A stretch of DNA of 47,945 nt from an uncultured delta proteobacterium (GTDB lineage Bacteria > Myxococcota_A > Polyangia > Polyangiales > Polyangiaceae): positions 1 to 47,945 of the forward strand of contig CAITIQ010000445.1 in NCBI GenBank assembly GCA_903892415.1, in the 5' to 3' direction. This document shows positions 1-8,432 of this stretch, piece after piece. A program made the position numbers and the translations under genes. Numbering within the stretch: position 1 is the stretch's first letter; each line of letters begins with the position of its first letter. The notes below the pieces were generated by a model, which did no database searches, was not told where the DNA came from, and saw nothing but the letters and a program-made list of their open reading frames with translations.

Positions 1-1341
1 CCCTACGAACGTGACGGGGGCTACAAGCAGGCAAAACGAGTGCTTTCGAGCATGTCCCGTGAAGCCCTCATTGAGGACATGAAGGCCGCAAATATCCGCG
101 GTCGAGGAGGCGCCGGTTTCCCGATGGGAGTGAAGTGGTCCTTCATGCCCGCGCCGAAGGCGGACAAGCCGTACTACCTCGTGATCAACGCGGACGAGGG
201 CGAGCCGGGTACGTTCAAGGACCGAACGCTGATGGAGCTCAACCCTCACGCAGTGGTTGAAGGTTGCATCATCGGCTGCTTCGGCATCGGAGCGCACGCC
301 GCATACATCTACGTTCGCGATGAACTTCACCTGTCGAAGGCTCGCCTGTGGGGCGCGATTGAAGAAGCCAAGGCGAAGGGGTACCTCGGAGCAAAGCCCT
401 TCGGCGTTGATTACCCGGTGGAGGTCTACGTCCACACTGGCGCTGGGGCCTACATCTGCGGCGAAGAAACCAGCCTGCTGAATTCGCTCGAGGGCAAGCG
501 CGGTGAGCCTCGGCTCAAGCCGCCGTTTCCTGCTCAAGCTGGGGCCTTCGGCATGCCGAGCACCGTGAACAACCTCGAGACCATCGCGGCAGTACCGACG
601 GCGCTCGAGATGGGGGGAGAGAACTTCAGCAAGCTCTCGGCGCTTCACCACCTCAAGGATGGCGGCACGCGACTGTTTGGCGTGAGCGGGCACGTGAAGA
701 CGCCCGGCGTATTCGAGTGCGCGGTCGGCTTGACGCTGCGAGAGCTCATCTACGATCTCGGGGGTGGTGTTCTCCACGGTGAGCTGCTTGGCGTGATTCC
801 CGGCGGCTCGAGCTGTCCCATCCTTCGACCGGAGGACGTGGTCAACGCCCCGGATGAGAAGAGCCCCCTCCACCCGTGGCACGGTAAGAGCGTGCTTGAC
901 GTGCCGATGGGCGTAGACACCTACCGAACGCTCGGCACGATGCTTGGGACTTGTTGCGCGATCGTGCTCTCGGACAAAGCGGACCCTGTGCTCGCGTTCC
1001 GCAACCTGCTCCAGTTCTATCGCCATGAGTCCTGCGGACAGTGCACGCCCTGTCGCGAAGGCAGCGCCTGGCTCAACCGCATCATCGGTCGGGTGAGCGA
1101 GGGCACAGCCGAACTCGAGGAGTTGGACCGCATGAGTGAAATCGCCTCCAACATCATGGGCAACACCATCTGTGCCTTTGGCGAAGGCACGGCCATGCCG
1201 ACGATGGGCTTCCTTAAGCAGTTCCGTAAGGAGCTGGAGGCCTACGTGAAGAGTGAAGGGAAGTCGGGGACAGGCACATTGGCTCCCGACTTCTTCCCGC
1301 CGCGCAAGCCAGCGGCTCCCCGTCGGGCCGAGGGGTCCTGA
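1..1341 (+). CDS. nuoF: NADH-quinone oxidoreductase subunit F, 5' end missing
   Basis: Peripheral-arm subunit of respiratory complex I; it binds NADH, FMN and the N3 [4Fe-4S] cluster and feeds electrons to the iron-sulfur chain. The frame is open from base 1 and the residues before the first possible start (GTG at 40) already match the conserved NuoF N-terminal region (PYERDGGY), so the gene begins outside the window. Visible landmarks, numbered from base 1: GRGGAGFP at about residue 34, the FMN-region GAGAYICGEETSL, the cluster cysteines in ESCGQCTPCREGS (Cys345, 348, 351) and the fourth Cys in the NTICAFGEGT stretch (Cys391). It is followed after 33 bp by nuoJ, not by nuoG. The C-terminal tail is Pro/Arg-rich. 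Identification is secure; the true start cannot be seen. Confidence 0.96.
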   Translation, partial: PYERDGGYKQAKRVLSSMSREALIEDMKAANIRGRGGAGFPMGVKWSFMPAPKADKPYYLVINADEGEPGTFKDRTLMELNPHAVVEGCIIGCFGIGAHAAYIYVRDELHLSKARLWGAIEEAKAKGYLGAKPFGVDYPVEVYVHTGAGAYICGEETSLLNSLEGKRGEPRLKPPFPAQAGAFGMPSTVNNLETIAAVPTALEMGGENFSKLSALHHLKDGGTRLFGVSGHVKTPGVFECAVGLTLRELIYDLGGGVLHGELLGVIPGGSSCPILRPEDVVNAPDEKSPLHPWHGKSVLDVPMGVDTYRTLGTMLGTCCAIVLSDKADPVLAFRNLLQFYRHESCGQCTPCREGSAWLNRIIGRVSEGTAELEELDRMSEIASNIMGNTICAFGEGTAMPTMGFLKQFRKELEAYVKSEGKSGTGTLAPDFFPPRKPAAPRRAEGS

Positions 1342-1374
1342 CCGCCGCTTTCGCATAACGAGGCACGCACTCGA

Positions 1375-2034
1375 ATGGCTAAGTTAGAAGTCGTCTTTTT
1401 CGCTTTTTGCACACTGTTCGTCCTGTTGGGCGCAGTCTTCACCGTGGCCGCCCGCAACCCCATTCGTGGGGCGATGGGGCTACTGACGACGATCTTGGGC
1501 GTCGCCGGCATGTACCTGCTGCTCGCAGCGGAGTTGCTGGCCGCAGTTCAAGTCGTCGTGTACGCCGGCGCGGTCGTCATCCTCTTCCTGTTCGTGATCA
1601 TGCTGATTGGGCCGAGTTCGACGGGAACGAGCGATGCTCGTGGCGCCTTTGGTCGCTACGCGGGCGCGCTAGTTTTTCTGTTGTTCTCGGCCTTTTCGCT
1701 TTGGGTCATCACCCGCATGGGTGGCGGGTCGGAGTTGACCCGAATGAGCCCCCCTCCTGCTGGTATGGGCACGGTTGAGCTGATCGGCCGGGAGATTTTT
1801 ACGCAGAAGGTCGTGGTGTTTGAGCTGGCCGGTGTGCTGCTGCTCGTCGCCGTCGTAGGCGCGATGGCCGTTGCGAGCGGAAAAGGTGCGGCGCTCTTCA
1901 TGCCGGTCGTAGAGCGTGAAATCGCAAAGAAGACAGCGGCCAAAGCGAAGTCGGAGGCTGTGATCGGACTGGGTCACGGCGCTGCTCACGCAGAAAAATC
2001 CGCTGAGCCGGAAGGCACAGGAGCGTCCTCGTGA
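1375..2034 (+). CDS. nuoJ: NADH-quinone oxidoreductase subunit J
   Basis: Membrane subunit of complex I lying beside NuoA, K and H in the proton-pumping arm. The 219-residue protein has five predicted hydrophobic helices; the conserved core around residues 50-80 (LAAVQVVVYAGAVVILFLFVIML) is the signature ND6/NuoJ third helix, where a pi-bulge is known in the family. The C-terminus after the last helix is a soluble Ala/Lys-rich tail of about 40 residues. It starts with ATG at 1375 and ends in a GTGA overlap with nuoK, which implies translational coupling. Family length is usually 165-220, so this is normal. Directly following nuoF is unusual (see findings). Confidence 0.93.
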   Translation: MAKLEVVFFAFCTLFVLLGAVFTVAARNPIRGAMGLLTTILGVAGMYLLLAAELLAAVQVVVYAGAVVILFLFVIMLIGPSSTGTSDARGAFGRYAGALVFLLFSAFSLWVITRMGGGSELTRMSPPPAGMGTVELIGREIFTQKVVVFELAGVLLLVAVVGAMAVASGKGAALFMPVVEREIAKKTAAKAKSEAVIGLGHGAAHAEKSAEPEGTGASS

Positions 2035-2342
2035 ACCAGGTCCCCCTCGAATACTTTCTCACCGTCGCCGGCGTGCTTTTCACCGTTGGCGCAGTGGGCT
2101 TCCTTCTGCGAAGAAACCTGCTCGTTTTGCTCATGAGCATCGAGCTAATGCTCAACGCAGTGAACCTGACGTTGGTGGCTTTCAACCGGATGTATCCGCA
2201 AAGTCACGGCGGCCAGGTGTTCGCCTTCTTCATCATCATCGTTGCGGCGAGTGAAGCCGCTATCGGTCTTGCGATCGTCCTTTCGTTCTTCCGAGTGCGC
2301 AAAACGGTGCGTTCGGACGACGCAGACCTACTGAGGAACTGA
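2031..2342 (+). CDS. nuoK: NADH-quinone oxidoreductase subunit K
   Basis: Small membrane subunit of complex I (ND4L homologue) with three transmembrane helices over 103 residues, the usual family length. The two membrane-buried acidic residues needed for proton transfer are present: Glu38 in LLMSIELMLNAVNL and Glu75 in VAASEAAIGLAIVL. The GTG start at 2031 overlaps the nuoJ stop by four bases (GTGA), and nuoL starts one base after the nuoK stop, so J, K and L are almost certainly one coupled transcript. Nothing is odd in the protein. Confidence 0.96.
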   Translation: MNQVPLEYFLTVAGVLFTVGAVGFLLRRNLLVLLMSIELMLNAVNLTLVAFNRMYPQSHGGQVFAFFIIIVAASEAAIGLAIVLSFFRVRKTVRSDDADLLRN

Positions 2343-2343
2343 C

Positions 2344-5034
2344 GTGAACGCCATCACCAAGCTGTTTCCAATCAACGACTTCGCTTTGCTCGCGGTGGTC
2401 ATCGCGCTGCCGCTGCTAGGCGCTTTCGTCAACGGAGTGTTCGGCAAGCGCCTCGGCAAAGAGGGCGTGCGACTCATGGCCCTTTCGGTCATGGCGCTCT
2501 CCTTCGTTGCCAGCGTGATGACCTTCATCGTCGTGATGGGTCTTCACGGTGAAGAAGGAAAGCCCGCTCCGAAGGTTTTTTGGCACGCATGGCACTGGCT
2601 CTCCGTGAGCGGCCGCGCGGGCTCGAACGTCCCTGTGGACGTCGCCTTCGGTGTCGACGCCATGACGGCAACGATGATGCTGGTCGTGACGGGCGTTGGC
2701 TTTCTCATCCACCTCTACTCAAGCGAGTACATGAAGGATGACCCGGGGTACTACCGGTTCTTCGCCTATCTCAACCTCTTCATCTTTTCGATGCTGGTTC
2801 TCATCATGGGAGACAGCCTGCCGATCTTGTTCGTTGGCTGGGAAGGCGTGGGCCTCTGCAGCTACCTGCTGATCGGCTTCTGGTTCACTGAGGATAAGAA
2901 CGCCTCCGCCGGCAAGAAGGCCTTCATCGCGAACCGGATCGGCGACTTCGGTCTGCTTTGCGCGATGGCGATGCTGGTTTACTTCTGCGGCGCTCTCACC
3001 TTCGACGGTATCCGCAGTTCGTCGGGCAACCTGCTCGCTGCAGACGTCACCATCTGGCCGCTGGGGAACCTTCCCACCGAAGCGCAGTGGCATGCGCAGT
3101 ATGCAGACAAGAGCATCTGGCCCGCCTTCCTCGCGGACGCGTTCTTGCCGCAAGAAGCAATCAAGGTAAAGGCGGCCACGCTCGTCGCCCTCTCACTGTT
3201 TCTCGGTTGCGCAGGTAAGAGCGCTCAAATCCCGCTCTACGTCTGGCTTCCGGACGCGATGGCCGGTCCGACTCCAGTCTCAGCGCTGATTCATGCCGCC
3301 ACCATGGTAACCGCAGGCGTCTACCTGGTCGCCCGCATGAGCGACGTGTTCGTCCTCTCACCAGCAGCGATGACGGTGATCACGGTGACTGGCGCGGCAA
3401 CGGCGATCTTCGCCGCCAGCATGGGGCTCTTCCAGCGCGACTTGAAGAAGGTGTTGGCCTACTCCACCGTGAGCCAGCTTGGTTTCATGTTCATCGGCGT
3501 CGGCGTTGGCGCCTTTACGGCTGGGTTCTTCCACGTTTTCACCCACGCGTTCTTCAAGGCCTGCCTGTTTCTTGGTGCCGGTAGCGTGATTCACGCCATG
3601 CACGGGCGAATCCACGACACCGACAAGTCGCAAGACATGTTCAACATGGGTGGGTTGCGGAAGTTCATGCCGATCACTCACGCGACCTACCTGGTGTCGT
3701 GCCTTTCGATCGCTGGTTTCCCGTTCGTTACCGCCGGCTTTTATTCGAAGGACGAGATCCTCTGGAAGGCGTTCATCAACCAGACCAGAGGGCCTGCGGC
3801 TCGCACCGACCTCTGGTTGCCACCGGCCTGGCTTGGCTCGGCGATCTACTGGGTTGGCATTCTGGGCGCGACGATGACGGCCTTCTACATGTTCCGTTCC
3901 TACTTCCTAACGTTCCACGGCGAGTTCCGCGGTTGGAAGATCGTGCAGGGTTGGGTCGATCCGCACGCGCACGGTCATGAGGATCACGGCCACGACGACC
4001 ATGGTCACGGCCATGACGATCACGGCCACGGCGATCACGAGACCGACGAGAAGCTCGAGGGACCGGTCCCTCACGAGTCCCCCTGGCCGATGACCTTGCC
4101 GCTGGTAGTGCTCGGAGCTTTCGCTGTGTTTGCCGGCTTCCTGGGCGCCGAGCCTCTGCACATTGCTCCGCTCGTTCACAAGCTCGAGCCAATCTTTGCG
4201 AAGGCCACCGCGCTCGGTGTCACCACTCGGATGGCGCCGCACGGTGGCACCATGTGGTTGATGATGGTGCCCGGTGCTCTCGCCTGTTTTGGCGGTATTG
4301 GCCTGGCGTATGTCATCTACTTGAAGGGCGAGGGGCGCGCTGAGGAGTCGTTCAAGGCCTCCTGGCCGCGGCTCTACCAGCTCATCTTCGACAAGTGGCG
4401 CATCGACGAGCTTTATGACGCCACCGTGATCGGTATGGTCGATGCGCTCGCCGACATCTTCACGATGGCGGACCAGTGGATTGTCGATGGCGTCCTTGCA
4501 AGACTCACGTCAGCAGTGACGCAGGTCGCAGGCGCTGTTCTGCGCCTCTTCCACACCGGGCGAGTTCAGGTGTACGCCGCAGGGGTTGTGTTTGGCGTGG
4601 CCGGCTTGGGCTGGTTCTTCGTCCAGCCTCACGCCTCGGTCTCCGTCGATGAAGCCGAGCTTCGAGCGTCCGGCAAGGTCGTTGCGAAGGCAGCACCCGG
4701 CCTTGGATACACCTACAAGTGGAGCGAGAACGGCAAGCCGGGGGAGGGGGCGACTCCTGATTTCTCAGCTTCGATGCAGGAGTACCAGTTCGTGGTGAAC
4801 CAAGGCAGCACACGCAATATCACCGTCACCGTGAAGAACGTGTTCGGCCGAGAGGCCGTCGAGACCATCACGGTAACGCGGCCAACCTCGACTCTTCCAC
4901 CGCGCGTCATCCCTGTCCAACCTCAAGGCGCACAAGGGCAAGCTCCAGGAGCGGCCCCAAGCCCAACACCTGGTCAGCCAATCAAGATCGAGGGCAAAGA
5001 CCTCGGCGACTTCATTCGCCAAGGAGGTAAGTGA
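2344..5034 (+). CDS. nuoL: NADH-quinone oxidoreductase subunit L with C-terminal PKD-like extension
   Basis: Antiporter-like proton-pumping subunit of complex I (ND5 homologue). The core is clear: Glu167 in GWEGVGLCSYLLIGFW, Lys292 in the GKSAQIPLYVWLPDAM segment and the HAATMV motif on helix 8. At 896 residues it is far longer than the usual 610-700. Two additions explain this. Residues about 540-570 are a His/Asp-rich loop (repeated HGHDDHGH) between late helices. After the last helix (about 740-757) comes a soluble domain, residues about 760-855, rich in beta-strand pattern and ending in ITVTVKNVFGREAVETITVTRP-like sequence, as in PKD/Ig-fold domains, then a Pro/Gln-rich tail. With an even number of core helices this domain should face the periplasm. 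It starts with GTG one base after nuoK. The core identity is secure; the fold of the extension is inferred. Confidence 0.95.
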   Translation: MNAITKLFPINDFALLAVVIALPLLGAFVNGVFGKRLGKEGVRLMALSVMALSFVASVMTFIVVMGLHGEEGKPAPKVFWHAWHWLSVSGRAGSNVPVDVAFGVDAMTATMMLVVTGVGFLIHLYSSEYMKDDPGYYRFFAYLNLFIFSMLVLIMGDSLPILFVGWEGVGLCSYLLIGFWFTEDKNASAGKKAFIANRIGDFGLLCAMAMLVYFCGALTFDGIRSSSGNLLAADVTIWPLGNLPTEAQWHAQYADKSIWPAFLADAFLPQEAIKVKAATLVALSLFLGCAGKSAQIPLYVWLPDAMAGPTPVSALIHAATMVTAGVYLVARMSDVFVLSPAAMTVITVTGAATAIFAASMGLFQRDLKKVLAYSTVSQLGFMFIGVGVGAFTAGFFHVFTHAFFKACLFLGAGSVIHAMHGRIHDTDKSQDMFNMGGLRKFMPITHATYLVSCLSIAGFPFVTAGFYSKDEILWKAFINQTRGPAARTDLWLPPAWLGSAIYWVGILGATMTAFYMFRSYFLTFHGEFRGWKIVQGWVDPHAHGHEDHGHDDHGHGHDDHGHGDHETDEKLEGPVPHESPWPMTLPLVVLGAFAVFAGFLGAEPLHIAPLVHKLEPIFAKATALGVTTRMAPHGGTMWLMMVPGALACFGGIGLAYVIYLKGEGRAEESFKASWPRLYQLIFDKWRIDELYDATVIGMVDALADIFTMADQWIVDGVLARLTSAVTQVAGAVLRLFHTGRVQVYAAGVVFGVAGLGWFFVQPHASVSVDEAELRASGKVVAKAAPGLGYTYKWSENGKPGEGATPDFSASMQEYQFVVNQGSTRNITVTVKNVFGREAVETITVTRPTSTLPPRVIPVQPQGAQGQAPGAAPSPTPGQPIKIEGKDLGDFIRQGGK
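5023..5027 (+). promoter_or_regulatory. Strong Shine-Dalgarno site of nuoM inside the end of nuoL
   Basis: AAGGAGG at 5021-5027 lies inside the last codons of nuoL, eight bases ahead of the nuoM ATG at 5036, which itself begins one base after the nuoL stop. This fixes the nuoM start and lets it be translated independently of coupling. Confidence 0.75.
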
Positions 5035-5035
5035 A

Positions 5036-6904
5036 ATGAGCCCCTCACTTCTTCTGGGTATGGTGGCGGCGTTTGGTGTTGGTGCAGTCACGCCGACGGG
5101 CAAGAACACCAAGCAACGCTTCGGTTTGGGAGCGATTCTGGCGGCAACCCTTTGGTTGGTGGTCAGCCTTTGGCCAGACCCTTCATCAGCGGCGGTAAAC
5201 GCAAAGCCCTCGGAGTGGCCTTACCTGCTGACGCTGTTGGTCTTCACGCCGATCGTGTCCAGCGTTGCAGTCCTCTTCCTGCCCCGTCAGGGCCTCGTGG
5301 GACTTCGCTACTTCACCTACGCGTCGATGGCGGTAACGTTCATCGCCTCGCTGTGGCTGCTCGAGGCGAACATGACGGTGGGCTGGCACTTCCAGCACAT
5401 CAAAGAATGGATCCCGGCGCTCGGCATTCGCTACCACGTGGCGGTCGACGGCATCAGCCTTTGGCTCGTCCTTTTGACGACCTTCACCACTCCAATCGCG
5501 GCGTTTGCCTCGTTCGGCTCGATCAAGACTCGCGTGAAGGAGCTTTGCTTCGCGTTCCTGTTCCTACAGGGAGCGATGATTGGCGCCTTCGTTTCGCTCG
5601 ATCTCTTCCTCTTCTACGTGTTCTGGGAGCTGATGCTGGTGCCGATGTACCTGATGATCGGCATCTGGGGCGGTACCGACAAGATCAAGGCAGCGATCAA
5701 GTTCTTCCTCTACACGATGTTCGGCAGCGTGCTGATGCTCGCCGCCATCGTGTACATGGTCTGGACTCACCAGAAGCTGACTGGCAACTACAGCTTCGAC
5801 TACCTGTCGCTCGTGCGCGTGGTGCTGCCGAAGAACATGCAGACCATGTGCTTCTGGGCGTTCTCGATCGCCTTCTTCATCAAGGTGCCGATGTGGCCCG
5901 TCCACACTTGGTTGCCCGACGCTCACGTTCAGGCTCCAACGGGTGGTTCAGTCATCCTCGCGGCCGTGATGCTCAAGCTCGGAACGTACGCATACATGCG
6001 CTTCAGCATGGTGTTGTTCCCAACGCAGGCGGTCAGCTTCGGACCTAACCTTGCGGGCATCGCGATCTTGGGCGGTATCGTCTACGCAGCGCTGGTCGCT
6101 TGGAAGCAAGACGACATCAAGAAGCTCATCGCGTACTCCTCAGTCGCCCACCTTGGCTACATCATGCTCGGCCTTTTTGGCGGAACAACAGGGGGCATGC
6201 AGGGCGCCGTGATTCAGATGGTCAATCACGGTATCTCCACCGGCGCGCTCTTCCTCTTGGTAGGCGTTATCTACGACCGCAAGCACACGCGGCTGATCAA
6301 AGATTACGGCGGCATCGCCAAGGTCATGCCGGTGTACACGACGCTCTTCCTGATCGCCACGTTCGCTTCGGTGGGTGTCCCTGGAACCAACGGGTTCACC
6401 GGCGAGTTCATGGTCATCATGGGAACGTACAGCTCGGATCTGCTCGGTAACTTCTCCGGCGTGCACGCTGTAGGCGCAGCTTTCGGCGTGATCCTGGCAG
6501 CGGTGTACATGCTCTCGGTAGTGCAGCGGGTCTTCTTCGGCAAACTGTCGAAGGAGAACAAGAGCCTGTCCGACATCAGTCCTCGCGAGACGTTGGCAGT
6601 CGCTCCGTTCATCGTGATGATCTTCGTGATTGGCTTCTTCCCCAATCTGTTCCTCAACCGAAGTGAAAAGGCCGTCGACCAACTCGGTAACCACCTGCGA
6701 GTCGTATCGGGGGCGCTGGTGCGTTACTCCGACGACAACCTAGCGAAAATGCTCCCCGAGGGCGTGATTCCCTCTCCATTCTTGGAGGGCGCCCCAGAGT
6801 GGGAAGCTCCCCAAGAACCCAACGTGCTTGCGGCCGCTCCAGCTGCTGCGGGCCAACCGGTTGTGGCTCCGCGAGTGCTTGAGCCCAAGGCAGGTGCCCA
6901 GTGA
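5036..6904 (+). CDS. nuoM: NADH-quinone oxidoreductase subunit M
   Basis: Second antiporter-like proton-pumping subunit of complex I (ND4 homologue), in the membrane between NuoL and NuoN. Key residues are visible: Glu198 in FWELMLVPMYLMIG and the HTWLPDAHVQAPTGGSVILA segment, the ND4 signature. At 622 residues it is longer than the E. coli protein (about 509), through a longer N-terminal hydrophobic region and a soluble Ala/Pro-rich tail from about residue 570. The ATG at 5036 is supported by the preceding GGAGG. Its stop overlaps the nuoN start (GTGA). Confidence 0.95.
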   Translation: MSPSLLLGMVAAFGVGAVTPTGKNTKQRFGLGAILAATLWLVVSLWPDPSSAAVNAKPSEWPYLLTLLVFTPIVSSVAVLFLPRQGLVGLRYFTYASMAVTFIASLWLLEANMTVGWHFQHIKEWIPALGIRYHVAVDGISLWLVLLTTFTTPIAAFASFGSIKTRVKELCFAFLFLQGAMIGAFVSLDLFLFYVFWELMLVPMYLMIGIWGGTDKIKAAIKFFLYTMFGSVLMLAAIVYMVWTHQKLTGNYSFDYLSLVRVVLPKNMQTMCFWAFSIAFFIKVPMWPVHTWLPDAHVQAPTGGSVILAAVMLKLGTYAYMRFSMVLFPTQAVSFGPNLAGIAILGGIVYAALVAWKQDDIKKLIAYSSVAHLGYIMLGLFGGTTGGMQGAVIQMVNHGISTGALFLLVGVIYDRKHTRLIKDYGGIAKVMPVYTTLFLIATFASVGVPGTNGFTGEFMVIMGTYSSDLLGNFSGVHAVGAAFGVILAAVYMLSVVQRVFFGKLSKENKSLSDISPRETLAVAPFIVMIFVIGFFPNLFLNRSEKAVDQLGNHLRVVSGALVRYSDDNLAKMLPEGVIPSPFLEGAPEWEAPQEPNVLAAAPAAAGQPVVAPRVLEPKAGAQ

Positions 6905-8424
6905 CGTTCGAGTTGCTTCTTGCACTCTCGCCGATCCTCGTGATCGTTCTCGGCGGGACACTCCTCATGCTCACCGAGTCCATCGGCCCGAAGCGGGCTG
7001 AAGGGGACAGTGACTCCAGCGGTGTTGCGTTGGGAACGGCCATCACCCTGTTTGCGGGTGCGGTAGCGGCGATGGCGGTCTGGCTCTATGGGCCAGAAAA
7101 CCTCGTCGTCGTGAAGTCGCTCGCGCCTTACTTCGTGCTCGACCGTTTCACGCTGTTCTTCACCATGGTGCTTGCGGCGGGCGGCGGTCTTTCGGCCCTG
7201 CTCGCTGGTGGCTATCTGCCGGAGCATCGCCTCGAGCGGGGTGAGTTCTATCCGCTGATAACGTTCAGTGTCGTCGGAGCCATCGCTCTCGTCGCGGCCG
7301 CGGACCTGCTTGCGCTGTTTGTCGCGCTCGAGACCATGTCTCTTGGCGTCTACTGTCTGACCGGGTTCCGTCGCGGATCCCCACGCAGCACGGAAGCCGC
7401 AGTGAAGTACTTCCTTCTGGGCTCTTTTGCAGCGGCGCTCACGGTGTACGGCGGAGCCCTGCTTTACGGAGCAACCGGCCACACAGACCTGGCCGGGATT
7501 CGAGCCGGCATCGTTTCGCTAGCGAGCAGCGCGGCGGTGCCTGCGTCTTCGGGCAAGCTCGGGCTCGTTATCGTCGGTACGGTGCTGATGCTCGCGGGCA
7601 TGGCCTTCAAGGTGAGCGCGGTGCCATTCCATATGTGGGCCCCCGATGCGTATGAGGGCGCTCCCACTCCAGCAACCACCTTTATGGCGGTGAGCGTCAA
7701 GAGCGCTGCGTTCGCAATGATGTTGCGGGTGCTTCTGGGTGGGCTCAGTGACCCGGCGTCGATGAGCTGGGGTTCTGGGTGGCCGCCGGTGATCGCGACC
7801 TTGGCGGTGCTGACGATGACCGTGGCGAACCTCGTGGCCGGCCGCCAAGAGTCGGTGAAACGCATGCTCGCTTATTCGAGCATCGCGCACGCCGGCTACG
7901 TGATGGTGGGTGTGGCATCGACGGTGCGCGCGAACGTGGACGGGCAGGGGAGCGTGCTGTTCTACCTCCTGACCTACACCTTCTCGACGGCCGGTGCCTT
8001 TGGCGCGTTGGTGCTCTGTGGCAGTCGTGGCAAAGAGGCGGTGAGCTATGAGGACTTGGCTGGGATCGGCAAGCGCCACCCTGCTGCGGCCGCAGCGTTC
8101 ACTCTGTTTCTTCTTTCACTAGCCGGTATGCCGCCGACGGCAGGCTTCTTTGGCAAGCTCTATATCGTCAAGGCGGCCCTCGGCGCCGAGCTCAATCTGC
8201 TTTCGGTGCTGCTGCTCCTCAACAGCGTCCTGGCGGCGTACTACTACCTGCGCGTGCTCGTTTACATGTACATGCGTGAGCCGATGGCCGGTGCTCCGGT
8301 CGCAGTACCGATGAAGAGCGGCTACGTCACAGCTGCTCTCGTGCTCGCGGCGATCTTCGTGCTCGGCGTTGGCTTGATGCCCGGTTCGTCGCTCGGGATG
8401 GCTCTGAAGGCTGCGCTCATCTGA
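6901..8424 (+). CDS. nuoN: NADH-quinone oxidoreductase subunit N
   Basis: Third antiporter-like proton-pumping subunit of complex I (ND2 homologue). The 507-residue length fits. Visible landmarks are Glu144 in FVALETMSLGVYCLTGF, the conserved KVSAVPFHMWAPDAYEGAPTPATTFMA segment, and RMLAYSSIAHAGYVMVG. The GTG start at 6901 overlaps the nuoM stop by four bases. This is the usual last gene of nuo operons; here an exported protein follows only 8 bp later on the same strand and may share the transcript. Confidence 0.96.
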   Translation: MTFELLLALSPILVIVLGGTLLMLTESIGPKRAEGDSDSSGVALGTAITLFAGAVAAMAVWLYGPENLVVVKSLAPYFVLDRFTLFFTMVLAAGGGLSALLAGGYLPEHRLERGEFYPLITFSVVGAIALVAAADLLALFVALETMSLGVYCLTGFRRGSPRSTEAAVKYFLLGSFAAALTVYGGALLYGATGHTDLAGIRAGIVSLASSAAVPASSGKLGLVIVGTVLMLAGMAFKVSAVPFHMWAPDAYEGAPTPATTFMAVSVKSAAFAMMLRVLLGGLSDPASMSWGSGWPPVIATLAVLTMTVANLVAGRQESVKRMLAYSSIAHAGYVMVGVASTVRANVDGQGSVLFYLLTYTFSTAGAFGALVLCGSRGKEAVSYEDLAGIGKRHPAAAAAFTLFLLSLAGMPPTAGFFGKLYIVKAALGAELNLLSVLLLLNSVLAAYYYLRVLVYMYMREPMAGAPVAVPMKSGYVTAALVLAAIFVLGVGLMPGSSLGMALKAALI

Positions 8425-8432
8425 GCTTGCAA

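Noticed and set aside
5152..6048. + strand open frame of 298 residues
   Set aside because: Overlaps nuoM in another frame; nuoM has its conserved helices and Glu198.
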